Source of the DNA: Phycisphaerales bacterium
Lineage (GTDB): Bacteria > Planctomycetota > Phycisphaerae > Phycisphaerales > UBA1924
Reading direction: 5' to 3'
Assembly: GCA_947459215.1 (NCBI GenBank)
Contig: CANHCQ010000022.1
Location: 1-63,795, forward strand
DNA length: 63,795 nucleotides
Part shown: piece after piece, positions 35,700 through 43,693 of the stretch
Layout of the letters: the number at the start of each line of letters is the position of its first letter
Position numbering within the stretch: position 1 is the stretch's first letter
The notes under the pieces: model-generated
The model's input: the letters and a program-made list of their open reading frames with translations, nothing else
The model's database searches: none
What the model was told of the DNA's origin: nothing
Made by a program: the position numbers and the translations under genes

Positions 35700-35730
35700 A
35701 GCGATCGGGGATCGCTCCCGAAGCTTCGGG
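35700..35730 (+). terminator. Two adjacent hairpins after prkA
   Basis: AGCGATC/GATCGCT (loop GGG, 35700-35716) is followed at once by CCCGAA/TTCGGG (35717-35730). No T-run follows, and the -10 candidate of the next gene begins immediately after. They may end prkA transcription or be regulatory. Confidence 0.45.
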
Positions 35731-35736
35731 TATTCT
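35731..35736 (+). promoter_or_regulatory. Candidate -10 box TATTCT for the fatty acid transporter gene
   Basis: TATTCT ends 6 bases before ATG 35743. No Shine-Dalgarno site is present. Confidence 0.5.
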
Positions 35737-35742
35737 CCGCCG

Positions 35743-37170
35743 ATGCCCGAGTCCCGCCTCATCGACCGCGTCGCCTCGTTCATCACCGGCGTCTTCCGCG
35801 CCATCGTTCCCGATCCGTTCGTGATCGCCGTGTTGTTGCTCGTGGTCGCGTGCCTCGCCGGTCTCGCGTTCGGTGATTTCAACAGCCCCTCACCCTTGTC
35901 TCTCGCCGACAAGGGCGCTCGTCTGGCCGACGCCTTCCGCGACAACGGCACCACGCCGCACATCTGGTCCTTGCTCGCGTTCACAACCCAGATGTGCATG
36001 GTCCTCATCTCGGGCCATGTGCTGGCCAGCACCCGAGTCGTGCACGCCGCTATCCGGCGCGTCGCCGATCTTCCGACCACCGGTGCGGGCGGTGCGGCAC
36101 TGGTCGCCCTCGGTGCCTGCATGACAGGCGTGATCAACTGGGGCCTGAGCCTGATCGTCGGTGCCCTGCTGGCTCGGGAAGTCGGGCGGAGCCTGCAACG
36201 CCGCGGCATCTCACATCACTACCCGATCATCGTGGCCTCCGGCTTCTTCGGCCTCATGGTCTGGCACGGCGGGCTCTCGGGCTCCGCCCCGCTCACCATG
36301 ACCAGCATCGAGGGCGCCAAACGCACGCTGACGCCCGAGGTCGTCGCCAAGCTCGCCGCGGCGGGGTACGAAGCCGGCGTGCCGCTGTCACAGACGCTCT
36401 TCACGTTCTCCAACGCGGTCATCACCGGCGGCTTGCTCGTACTCGTCCCGCTCTGCGTGTGGTTCGTCGCTCCCCGCTCCGGACCGATGCAGGCGTGCCC
36501 GGCATCGGCCGACGAATCGCCTTCCGCGGCGGTTGACGCGCCGGAGAGGTCGCTTCCGGATCGGTTGGAACGCACGCCCCTCGTGCCGATCGTTCTAGCA
36601 CTCCTGCTCGCGGTCGGGTTGTGGCGCTTCGTTAGCGTGAAGTCGCTCAACACCATCGGACTCAACGAGATCTCCGCGGCCATGCTCGTACTCGGGCTGA
36701 TTCTCCACGGATCCACCCGGCGGTTTGTCGCCGCCGTCGACGACGCCGCAACCGCCTGCGGCGGGATCATCGTTCAGTTCCCGATCTACGCGGCCCTGAT
36801 CGGCGTCGTCTCCGCGAGCGGCCTGATTCGCGTCTTCGCCGATCTCGCCGCCGCCGTCTCCCCGTCGGCCCTTCCCTTCACCACGTTTCTCTCGGCCTGC
36901 GTGATCAACATGTTCGTGCCCTCCGGCGGGGCTCAATGGGCGGTGCAGGGCCCGGTGGCGCTCACGGCCGCCCTGGAGCACGGCATCGCGCCCGGCCGCA
37001 TCATCATGGCAGTTGCCTACGGCGATCAACTCACCAACATGCTGCAGCCGTTCTGGGCCGTTCCACTGCTGGCGATCACCGGTGCGAAAGCCCGCGACAT
37101 CGTCGGCTACACGGCCCTGGTCATGCTGCTCACCGGCGCGTGGGTGGTGCTGGGCATGCTCCTGCTGTGA
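35743..37170 (+). CDS. Short-chain fatty acid transporter (AtoE family)
   Basis: This 475-residue inner-membrane protein has about eleven hydrophobic segments. It matches the AtoE/SCFA_trans family: an N-terminal FITGVFRAIVPDPFVIAVLL, GWGLSLIVGALLARE-like segment (about 130-145), ASGFFGLMVWHGGLSGSAPL (about 166-185), a central polar loop (about 250-280), and VPSGGAQWAVQGP near residue 390, the best conserved motif, then YGDQLTNMLQPFWAVPLL. It likely imports acetoacetate, butyrate or similar acids. No ato catabolic genes are adjacent. The message is probably leaderless (TATTCT directly upstream). Confidence 0.92.
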   Translation: MPESRLIDRVASFITGVFRAIVPDPFVIAVLLLVVACLAGLAFGDFNSPSPLSLADKGARLADAFRDNGTTPHIWSLLAFTTQMCMVLISGHVLASTRVVHAAIRRVADLPTTGAGGAALVALGACMTGVINWGLSLIVGALLAREVGRSLQRRGISHHYPIIVASGFFGLMVWHGGLSGSAPLTMTSIEGAKRTLTPEVVAKLAAAGYEAGVPLSQTLFTFSNAVITGGLLVLVPLCVWFVAPRSGPMQACPASADESPSAAVDAPERSLPDRLERTPLVPIVLALLLAVGLWRFVSVKSLNTIGLNEISAAMLVLGLILHGSTRRFVAAVDDAATACGGIIVQFPIYAALIGVVSASGLIRVFADLAAAVSPSALPFTTFLSACVINMFVPSGGAQWAVQGPVALTAALEHGIAPGRIIMAVAYGDQLTNMLQPFWAVPLLAITGAKARDIVGYTALVMLLTGAWVVLGMLLL

Positions 37171-37179
37171 TCAGCACCA

Positions 37180-38310
37180 TCAGTCGTCATCGTCCTGCAA
37201 CCGCACCGTCGTGCTCACCATGTAGTGATCCGAGAACCGGCGCTTGTACGCCGCGGGCGACATCGTGCGGCTCAGCACGCGGTCGTGATTGATCACGCGG
37301 AACGACGACGCCGCAAACTCCGGCTGCGCCGCGGGCACAAAGATCTTGTCCGTCCCTCCGCCCCGCCAGTGCGTGCCCGCGTTCGCCGTATTTAGGTCTT
37401 TCAGCGCCGCTCGCTCGTACGTCTTCTCCGCCGCCTCGTTGTCGTCCGTCATGTTGGTGTCGCCGAGGATCAAGACGTCCTCATCCTTGAACACGCGGCG
37501 GACATCGGGCAGCAACGCCGCCAGCGCCTTCGCTTCTTCTTCGCGGTGTTTCGCGAAGTCGCCATCGAAGTCCGCCTTCATGTGCACGACAATGAGGACG
37601 AAGTCGGTCTTGCCCGCGCCCGCGCTGAACTTCACGGCTGTCGGCGGCCGCACCCACAGCCCCGAACCCTGCGAACTTCTTCGCGTCGGTACCGGCACCC
37701 GCCACGAATCGCCCTCGCGATCGGAGACCAGCGACACGATGCCGGAGTTGTACAGAAACCCGGTGAACTGATCGCCGCTGCGTGACGGGAAGAGCAGGTA
37801 CCGCCACCCACCGCCGAGCTTGGCCGCGATCGCATCGAGTTCCTTACTTCGCGGCTCATCATTCCGACCCGCATTCGGTGTGCCGGTGGGGGAGATCTCC
37901 TGCAGCGCGACCACCGCCGCCTCGCTCCGCTTGATCGCCTCGGCCAATTCGGCGGTGTCCTGCGCCACGCCCTTGCCCTCGCCGCTGCGCTGCGACGGAT
38001 TTCCCAGCCACTCGATGTTCCACGACGCGATGGTAATGGCCGCGGGCGCCGGGCCGCTCGATGACGCAGCCACCGAAGGCGCCGCTTCCCGCGAAGCCGC
38101 GGAGGGAGAAGGTGCCGATTCACGCTTCAGCGTCTCGCCCGAGGTCGCGGGAGGTCGCCGAGTATCCGCACCCTCCTGCGACGGCGACGAGGTCGGTGTC
38201 GTGCTCGCCGGCTTCTTCGGCGACAGCAGCCACGCTGCGCCCAGCACGATCAGCCCGATGATGATGCTCGCCGGGGTCGCCTTGCTCTTGCCGCCTGTTC
38301 GCCTGCCCAT
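37180..38310 (-). CDS. Membrane-anchored endonuclease/exonuclease/phosphatase family protein
   Basis: This protein has 376 residues. One membrane anchor lies at about 15-32 (ASIIIGLIVLGAAWLL), then a Ser/Pro/Ala-rich linker to residue about 90, and then the EEP fold: ITIASWNIEWLGN, VVALQEIS (catalytic Glu), VHMKADFDG, LILGDTNMTDD (Asp-Asn of the active site) and FSDHYMV (catalytic His). GGAGGG lies 8 bases before ATG 38310. The domain is therefore probably held outside the cytoplasmic membrane. The substrate (DNA, phosphoinositide or other phosphodiester) cannot be decided. It converges with the fatty acid transporter gene with a 9-base gap. A second EEP protein occurs at 49960. Confidence 0.88.
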   Translation of the reverse strand: MGRRTGGKSKATPASIIIGLIVLGAAWLLSPKKPASTTPTSSPSQEGADTRRPPATSGETLKRESAPSPSAASREAAPSVAASSSGPAPAAITIASWNIEWLGNPSQRSGEGKGVAQDTAELAEAIKRSEAAVVALQEISPTGTPNAGRNDEPRSKELDAIAAKLGGGWRYLLFPSRSGDQFTGFLYNSGIVSLVSDREGDSWRVPVPTRRSSQGSGLWVRPPTAVKFSAGAGKTDFVLIVVHMKADFDGDFAKHREEEAKALAALLPDVRRVFKDEDVLILGDTNMTDDNEAAEKTYERAALKDLNTANAGTHWRGGGTDKIFVPAAQPEFAASSFRVINHDRVLSRTMSPAAYKRRFSDHYMVSTTVRLQDDDD

Positions 38311-38359
38311 CCGATGGCCCTCCGAGCCCCGCCCGTCGCCAGAAGGAGACCGACAAACG

Positions 38360-38365
38360 TAGAAT
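38360..38365 (+). promoter_or_regulatory. Candidate -10 box TAGAAT for tRNA-Arg
   Basis: TAGAAT lies 9 bases before the tRNA 5' end. The context AACGTAGAAT is repeated upstream of the TPR gene at 40994. No good -35 is seen. Confidence 0.5.
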
Positions 38366-38374
38366 GGCACCGGT

Positions 38375-38448
<74 letters not shown>

Positions 38449-38470
38449 TTTCTGATTTGCGGGCGATCGG

Positions 38471-39169
38471 TCAACCGGCGTACGGCAGCAACTCGACCGG
38501 CAGCTCCTTCAAGCCACGCCGCCGCGCCTTCCGCACCGCGTACCGCAGGCTCTTGAACATCCGATCCCGCACCCGGTCGGTGATGTTCAGCCCGCGTTCC
38601 TCCATCGTCCGGATGGAGAACGCCCAGGCGTGGTACTCCTCCAGACACCGCGGCTTGTACGTCCCCAGCCCGATCGCGTGATGCCCGATCTCGTGCAGGA
38701 AGATCGCCATCGACATCGGCCCCTTCGGCTGCGGGCTTTCAAGCAGCCGCACCACGCGGCCGTCCTTGTACGTGATCGTCCACGCCACGCCTGATGAGTT
38801 CGTTCGCCACTTGCGGACCTTCACGCCGTACTTCACGAGCATCTCGCGCACGATCGCGTCGTACTTGGCCTGCATGCCGACATCGGCGTCCCCGCGTCGG
38901 GGCTTGGTCGCGAGCTCGCTGCGGCGCTTGGAACGAAGCAGCGGCGGATCGACCGCGGGAACGCCCGAAGCGCGTTCCGGACGGCGACCGGGGGTCTGAC
39001 TGGGTTTGGCAGTGGGCGCGATCGTCGGCTTGGAGGTCGGGTCGGGTATGGAGCTGCTGGGGGGCGTGGGAGTGGTGGGGATGGTGGGGGTGATGCCGCG
39101 GAAGAGATCGCACGCCGACTTGGCGACCGGCGCGACCGCGGGCTTGATGAGGTCCCACAACGTCAGCAC
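38471..39169 (-). CDS. Putative HExxH zinc metallopeptidase, uncharacterised
   Basis: The 232 residues start at GTG 39169, which overlaps the end of fmt by 7 bases and has GGAGGG 9 bases upstream. An N-terminal helix (LTLWDLIKPAVAPVAKSACDL) is followed by a Pro/Thr/Ser-rich low-complexity stretch (about 28-75). The C-terminal domain carries MAIFLHEIGHHAIGLG, an HExxH zinc motif, and then EEYHAWAFS, where the second or third Glu may be the next ligand. The extreme C-terminus is basic (RKARRRG). A metal-dependent peptidase fold is likely. The target is unknown. Coupling to fmt suggests co-expression with formyl-methionine processing genes, but this may be coincidental. Confidence 0.7.
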   Translation of the reverse strand: MLTLWDLIKPAVAPVAKSACDLFRGITPTIPTTPTPPSSSIPDPTSKPTIAPTAKPSQTPGRRPERASGVPAVDPPLLRSKRRSELATKPRRGDADVGMQAKYDAIVREMLVKYGVKVRKWRTNSSGVAWTITYKDGRVVRLLESPQPKGPMSMAIFLHEIGHHAIGLGTYKPRCLEEYHAWAFSIRTMEERGLNITDRVRDRMFKSLRYAVRKARRRGLKELPVELLPYAG

Positions 39170-40143
39170 GAAACGTTTCCCTCCGGCGCCTTGCCGCCGA
39201 TGAGCCGCTCGCCATTCTTGGGCTGGCGGCCCATCGCGAAATCCTTCCACGCCATCGCCCGCTTGCCCGCGGGCTGCACCTCGATCAGTTGCAGCGAGCC
39301 AGTGGGAACCGAACCGCCGCCGCACCCGACGACGCCGGCTGTGCTATCGACCAGCGTGCCCGGTTCTTGTTGGTGATTGGCGTCCAGCACTTTCGTCCGC
39401 AGGAGCTTCAGCGGCTCGCCCCGGAACTGCACCGTCACCCCCGGCCATGGGTTCAGCGCATGCACCCGGCGGCGGCACTCGTCGGCGCTGGCCGCGAAAT
39501 CCACCCAGCCGTCCGCCTTGCTCATTTTCGGGGCGATCGTCACGAGCGCCTCGTCCTGCGTCTGCGGCTTCAGCGTCCCCGCGACATGCTCGCCCAACAC
39601 CCGCTCAATCAGCGAAGGCCCGTCAGCACTCAGGATGTCGTGCAACTCCGCCGTGGTCCAATCCGGATTCGTCGGATGGCTCGAGGTCGCCAGCACCAGC
39701 CCCGCATCCATCTTGTCGGCGAGGGTGATGACGCTGTTGCCGACCTGCGGATCACCCGCAAGCAACGCCGCGTTGATGGGGGCCGCCCCGCGCCAGCGCG
39801 GCAGGATCGAGCCGTGGAGGTTGATCGAGAAGACACCGTCGAGCAGGGCCTTGCCGAGCTTCTGTCCAAACGCGATGACCACGAACGCCGCCGCACCCTG
39901 CGCACGGATGTCGTCACGGATGGAAGCCTCGTTCACTTTCTCAGGCTTGACCACCCGCACGTCGGGGAACTCGGTCTGACAGAGCTCCGCGATCGGAGTC
40001 GGCGTCAGTTTCCCGCCGCGCCCCGCGGGTCGATCGGGCTGCGTGACCACCAGCCGCACATCGTGCGTCGCCATCAGATGACGCAGCGCGGGAACGCCAA
40101 AGGCGCCCGAGCCGAAGAACACGAGGGGAAGGCGGGGGGGCAT
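39163..40143 (-). CDS. fmt: Methionyl-tRNA formyltransferase
   Basis: Fmt formylates initiator Met-tRNA using 10-formyltetrahydrofolate. The 326-residue product starts with LPLVFFGSGAFGVPALRHL and has VVTQPDRPAGRGGKLTPTP, FGQKLGKALLDGVFSINLHGSILPRWRGAAPI (the core formyltransferase signature, with the catalytic His and Asn in SINLHGS) and a C-terminal OB-like domain (NPWPGVTVQFRGEPLKLLR). ATG 40143 is chosen; a TATTCT hexamer lies 8 bases upstream and there is no Shine-Dalgarno site. A longer in-frame ORF runs into the octamer repeats upstream and is not real. def lies 169 bases upstream on the same strand, the usual fmt partner. Confidence 0.94.
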   Translation of the reverse strand: MPPRLPLVFFGSGAFGVPALRHLMATHDVRLVVTQPDRPAGRGGKLTPTPIAELCQTEFPDVRVVKPEKVNEASIRDDIRAQGAAAFVVIAFGQKLGKALLDGVFSINLHGSILPRWRGAAPINAALLAGDPQVGNSVITLADKMDAGLVLATSSHPTNPDWTTAELHDILSADGPSLIERVLGEHVAGTLKPQTQDEALVTIAPKMSKADGWVDFAASADECRRRVHALNPWPGVTVQFRGEPLKLLRTKVLDANHQQEPGTLVDSTAGVVGCGGGSVPTGSLQLIEVQPAGKRAMAWKDFAMGRQPKNGERLIGGKAPEGNVSC

Positions 40144-40151
40144 GTGGGGGA

Positions 40152-40157
40152 AGAATA
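40152..40157 (-). promoter_or_regulatory. Candidate -10 box TATTCT for fmt
   Basis: On the minus strand TATTCT ends 8 bases before ATG 40143, slightly farther than the other examples. Confidence 0.4.
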
Positions 40158-40171
40158 GAAAGGGCGAGCGA

Positions 40172-40295
40172 CAAAGGGCCAAATCGCCAAACGGCCAAAA
40201 GGCCAAATCAAGGCATCCCGATCGAGGGACTCGGCTTTGGCCCTTTGGATCGTTGGCCCTTTGGCCATTTGGCCATTTGGCCATTTGGCCATTTC
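40172..40295. repeat. Inverted pair of octamer arrays between def and fmt
   Basis: The left arm (40172-40211) is five 8-bp units beginning CAAAGGGC, CAAATCGC, CAAACGGC, CAAAAGGC. The right arm (40240-40295) is seven units of the complementary type: GCCCTTTG, GATCGTTG, GCCCTTTG, then GCCATTTG three times and GCCATTTC. The arms can pair across a 28-base centre to make a large hairpin. The unit resembles the heptamers at 22514-22548. Confidence 0.85.
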
Positions 40296-40312
40296 ACCAC
40301 GCGCAAACAAAC

Positions 40313-40864
40313 TCACCGTGAGCGTTCTAAATCCCGCACCGCGGTCCGGTTCTTCATGCGAGCGGTCTGCGTCATCTTGTCGAGAATGAGCACGCCTTGG
40401 AGATGGTCAAACTCGTGCTGCAGACAGCGGGCCAGCAGGCCGCCAGCCCGGATTGTGAATGACTTCCCGTGTTCGTCGGTCGCGGTCATGGTGACCACCG
40501 GCGGGCGGAGCACGTCGCCGCGAATGTCTGGCAGGCTCAGGCATCCCTCCTCGAACGGCTCCGAAGGGCCCTCGAACTTCGCGATCTTCGGGTTGATGAA
40601 CACCCGCGGTCCATCTGTCGCCGTCGGCGGATCGTCCGCCAGGCTCCGCCCCTCACCCAGCGGTACGTCGAGCACGAACATCTGCAACGACAGCCCGACC
40701 TGCGGCGCCGCCAGGCCGATCCCCTCGGCGTCGTACATCAACTCGATCATCCGGGCCGCGACGGCACGGACTTCGTCGTTGATCTCTTTCACCGCCTTGC
40801 CCTGGGTACGAAGCACCTTCTCCGGGTAGGTCACGATGCTCAGCTTGGTCGGGTCGGTCGCCAT
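40313..40864 (-). CDS. def: Peptide deformylase
   Basis: Def removes the formyl group from nascent proteins using a metal ion. All three family motifs are present in the 183 residues: GIGLAAPQVG (about 46-55), EGCLSLPD (about 103-110; metal-binding Cys) and QHEFDHLQG (about 148-156; both His ligands and the catalytic Glu). A short insertion (GEGRSLADDPPTATDG) follows the second strand. ATG 40864 is preceded by TACGAT six bases away with no Shine-Dalgarno site. The def-fmt order is conserved in bacteria, but here a repeat element separates them. Confidence 0.96.
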   Translation of the reverse strand: MATDPTKLSIVTYPEKVLRTQGKAVKEINDEVRAVAARMIELMYDAEGIGLAAPQVGLSLQMFVLDVPLGEGRSLADDPPTATDGPRVFINPKIAKFEGPSEPFEEGCLSLPDIRGDVLRPPVVTMTATDEHGKSFTIRAGGLLARCLQHEFDHLQGVLILDKMTQTARMKNRTAVRDLERSR

Positions 40865-40870
40865 CGCCCG

Positions 40871-40876
40871 ATCGTA
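40871..40876 (-). promoter_or_regulatory. Candidate -10 box TACGAT for def
   Basis: On the minus strand TACGAT ends 6 bases before ATG 40864. Confidence 0.5.
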
Positions 40877-40993
40877 AGGTCCGCACCGCGGCGTTGCCCA
40901 GTCCATCTTGGCATCCACCTGCGGCAATCGTTGCTTTCAACCCGCGTTGGTCCGGTGCGACGCCGCCGCCCGGCTCCGCGATCGTCGCGAACG

Positions 40994-40999
40994 TAGAAT
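40994..40999 (+). promoter_or_regulatory. Candidate -10 box TAGAAT for the TPR gene
   Basis: GAACGTAGAATCCAC is nearly the same as the segment before tRNA-Arg (38357-38370). It would give a leader of roughly 85 bases before ATG 41090. Confidence 0.4.
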
Positions 41000-41089
41000 C
41001 CACTCCGGGTTTCGTCCGTACCATTCCCAGACGACAACTCGACGCCCGAACTTCACGCGGCACGGCCGCTTCAGGATCGCAGCAACGCC

Positions 41090-42583
41090 ATGATCTCGAA
41101 CTTCTTCGGAAAAAAGCCCGCGGGTGGAGACGGCACTGGCAGCAACCAGCCCGAGTACGCGCCCGAGAAAGCCGAGAAGTTCTTCCAGCACGCCCGCGTC
41201 GGCCATGACTCCGGAAACTACGAGTACGCCATGCAGCTCTGGCTGCGGGGCCTGCAGCTCGACCCCCGGATGGTCAGCGGCCTCGAAGGCTTCGTCGCCT
41301 CCGCCGCCCAGTATGTAAATTCGCCCGAAGGCAAGAAGCGCAACAGCAAAGAAACCCGGGCCGCCATCTCGGGCTCGGGTGAGATCAACAAGTTCCTGCT
41401 CTCGCTCGTCGATTGGACGATGAGCGTGGACGACAAGTCGTCTGCCGCCGCCGCCGCGGTCAAGGCTTGCGAGGCGATCGTCAATCTCAACGCCGGCGAC
41501 ACCGCCCGCAAGGTCGGAGAGTGGGCCTACGCCGCCGCCCGCAACGACCCCAAGCCCCGCAAGGACAACTTCGTCCGCCTCATGCGCGCCCTCGACGCGA
41601 TGGCGCTCCCCGACCTCGCCCTCAACATCGGTGAGGAAGCCCGCCGCCTCGACCCCGCCGACGGCCAGCTCAGCAACGACCTCAAGATGCTCGCCGCCAA
41701 GTCCACCATGGCCAAGGGCGGCTACGAGAAGACCGGCGCCGAGGGCGGCTTCCGCCAGAACATCCGCGATGCCGGCAAGCAGAAGGCCCTTGAAGAAGGC
41801 GATCGCGTCAGCAAGACCGACGACGCCAAAGACCGCCACGTCGCCGTTTGCGAGACCGAGTTCGCGGCACGCCCCGAAGACCTTCCGACCACCGACAAAC
41901 TCATCAAGGCGCTCCGCGAGCGCGGCAAGCCCAGCGACGAGGAACGCGCCGTCGCCATCTCGCTCCAGACCTTCGAACGCACCAAGATCTTCAAGTTCCG
42001 TCAAGGCGCTGGCGAAGTCCGCATCCGTCAGGCACGCCGCAAGGTCTCTTCCGCCCGACAGATGCTCGAGTCCGCTCCCGGCGACGAGACCGTGAAGAGC
42101 ATCTACGAGACCGAGCGCCAGGCGCTGCTTGAGCTCGAGGTTGCCGAACTGCGACTGTGCGTTGAGAACTACCCGACCGACCTCACCTGGAAGTACGAAC
42201 TCGGCCGCCGCTATTTCGAACTCGGCAACTTCGAGGACGCCATCGGCCAGTTCCAGGAAGCCCAGAACGATCCCCGTGTCCGCGGCCGCGTGCTGCACAT
42301 GCTGGGCATGTCGTTCCTCCGCTGCGACCTCGCCGACGAAGCGGTCGAGACCCTGCGTCGCGCCCTCGAAGTCCCGGACATGACCCCCGAGGACCAGCGC
42401 GATGTGCGATACGACCTCTGCTGTGCCCTTCAGGTCAACGGCGAGACCCGCCGCGACCTCACCGCCGCCGAAGAAGCCGAAAAGATCGCCAGCCAGATCC
42501 TGATCCAGGCGATCGGTTACAAGGACATCAAGGCCCGCCGCGAGACGCTCAAGAAGCTGGTGGCGGAACTGCGGGCGAAGTGA
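41090..42583 (+). CDS. Tetratricopeptide-repeat protein
   Basis: This 497-residue cytoplasmic protein has no signal peptide. TPR-like helices occur at about 28-60 (FQHARVGHDSGNYEYAMQLW) and more clearly at about 365-440, where YELGRRYFELGNFEDAIGQF and LGMSFLRCDLADEAVETLRR fit the 34-residue repeat. The middle (about 200-350) is a charged helical region (SSARQMLESAPGDETVKSIY). The first 25 residues are Gly-rich and flexible. TPR proteins are scaffolds for protein complexes; the partner is unknown. It is divergent from def and followed by a dispersed repeat and kdsB. Confidence 0.85.
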   Translation: MISNFFGKKPAGGDGTGSNQPEYAPEKAEKFFQHARVGHDSGNYEYAMQLWLRGLQLDPRMVSGLEGFVASAAQYVNSPEGKKRNSKETRAAISGSGEINKFLLSLVDWTMSVDDKSSAAAAAVKACEAIVNLNAGDTARKVGEWAYAAARNDPKPRKDNFVRLMRALDAMALPDLALNIGEEARRLDPADGQLSNDLKMLAAKSTMAKGGYEKTGAEGGFRQNIRDAGKQKALEEGDRVSKTDDAKDRHVAVCETEFAARPEDLPTTDKLIKALRERGKPSDEERAVAISLQTFERTKIFKFRQGAGEVRIRQARRKVSSARQMLESAPGDETVKSIYETERQALLELEVAELRLCVENYPTDLTWKYELGRRYFELGNFEDAIGQFQEAQNDPRVRGRVLHMLGMSFLRCDLADEAVETLRRALEVPDMTPEDQRDVRYDLCCALQVNGETRRDLTAAEEAEKIASQILIQAIGYKDIKARRETLKKLVAELRAK

Positions 42584-42654
42584 TGTCGCGAGCGTGCCAG
42601 CGGCTCGATAGCGATGGAGTCGTTTTCGAATCTCGCGTGAAACGAATGAACTGC

Positions 42655-42752
42655 TTCACCACGGAGATCACACAGAGGAAGTTGGCGAGAGCCGGCCAGC
42701 TGATTTCACTCTCCTTCTCCTCTCCGTGTCCTCCGTGATCTCTGTGGTGAAT
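42655..42752. repeat. Dispersed inverted repeat (TTCACCACGGAGA family)
   Basis: The left arm TTCACCACGGAGATCACA (42655-42672) continues CAGAGGAAG; the right arm (42711-42752) ends GATCTCTGTGGTGAA. The two arms are imperfect inverted copies around a 29-base centre. The sequence type, which translates to HHRDHGGHGE-like peptides in false ORFs, is recognised from intergenic repeats of several phyla. A related half-site lies at 27687. Confidence 0.75.
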
Positions 42753-42809
42753 TGCCTTTTCGTCGGGGTCCACCACGGCGGCCCGTCCGAGCAAGCCCGC
42801 GAGAAACTC

Positions 42810-43571
42810 GTGCCCTCCATCGTCGCCATCATCCCCGCCCGCATGGCCTCGACCCGCTTCCCGGGGAAGATGCTCGCAGCCGAGACCGGCACACCCCTCA
42901 TCGTCCACGTCGCCCAGGCCGCCGCGAAGGCCACGTCGCTCTCCCGCGTTGTGGTTGCCGCCGACGACCCCCGCATCCTCGACGCCGTCCGCTCCCGCGG
43001 CATCGACTGCGTCCTGACCTCCCCCGACCACCCCAACGGCACCAGCCGCCTCGCCGAGGCCGCCGACTTGCTCGGACTGCCAGCCGACACCATCGTGGTC
43101 AACGTCCAGGGCGACGAACCCGAGATCGAGCCCGCCGTGATCGACGCCGCGGTGGGGGCCCTGACCGCTCACCCCGCCGCCGCCGTCTCCACGGTCGCCG
43201 CCCCGCTGGCCTTTACGGACGACCCGAACAATCCGAACATCGTCAAGGTCGTCTGCCGCCGCGACGGCACCGCCCTGTACTTCAGCCGCTCCCGCGTGCC
43301 GTTTGTCCGCGATCCCCAGTCGGCCGGGAGCCCCGCAGCCGCCCCGCTGCGGCACGTCGGCCTCTATTGCTACCGGCGTTCCTTCTTGGCCACCTATCGC
43401 TCGCTGACGCCCACCCCGGCCGAGCAGGCCGAGTCTCTGGAGCAACTCCGGGTGCTCGAGCACGGCTACTCCATCGCCGTCGCCGTCGTCCCCGACGCGG
43501 GCAACCCGGGAATTGACACCCCCGAGCAGTACGCCGCGTTCGTTGCCCGCTGGAAGCGGTCCGGTCGATAA
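42810..43571 (+). CDS. kdsB: 3-deoxy-manno-octulosonate cytidylyltransferase
   Basis: KdsB activates KDO to CMP-KDO for lipopolysaccharide core synthesis, implying an LPS-like outer membrane. The 253 residues carry IIPARMASTRFPGKML at the N-terminus, VVNVQGDEPEI, a short central region, RHVGLYCYRRSFL and GNPGIDTPEQ near the end, all family hallmarks. GTG 42810 places the start directly before PSIVAIIPAR. An in-frame ATG at 42726 lies inside the dispersed repeat and is not likely. The Shine-Dalgarno match is poor. The other KDO genes are not in the window. Confidence 0.93.
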   Translation: MPSIVAIIPARMASTRFPGKMLAAETGTPLIVHVAQAAAKATSLSRVVVAADDPRILDAVRSRGIDCVLTSPDHPNGTSRLAEAADLLGLPADTIVVNVQGDEPEIEPAVIDAAVGALTAHPAAAVSTVAAPLAFTDDPNNPNIVKVVCRRDGTALYFSRSRVPFVRDPQSAGSPAAAPLRHVGLYCYRRSFLATYRSLTPTPAEQAESLEQLRVLEHGYSIAVAVVPDAGNPGIDTPEQYAAFVARWKRSGR

Positions 43572-43682
43572 CCAGCGGCGAACGGTCCGGGCCTTGGCCT
43601 GCGACACGCCCCGCGTCAGAAACTCTGTGAATCCTGCATCGATTCCCCCTCGGTTCACGCGACCAGCCTGTCCCCAATGTGA

Positions 43683-43688
43683 TATGCT
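43683..43688 (+). promoter_or_regulatory. Candidate -10 box TATGCT for pyrG
   Basis: TATGCT ends 5 bases before ATG 43694. No Shine-Dalgarno site is present. Confidence 0.5.
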
Positions 43689-43693
43689 GAGAC

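Noticed and set aside
39163..40284. Longer form of Fmt with an N-terminal WPNGQ-like extension
   Set aside because: The extension is a translation of the octamer repeats; the family start is MPPRLPLVFFG at 40143.
42549..43658. Minus-strand ORF containing an IHHRDHGGHGE segment
   Set aside because: That peptide is the translation of the dispersed TTCACCACGGAGA repeat, and the rest is the complement of kdsB.
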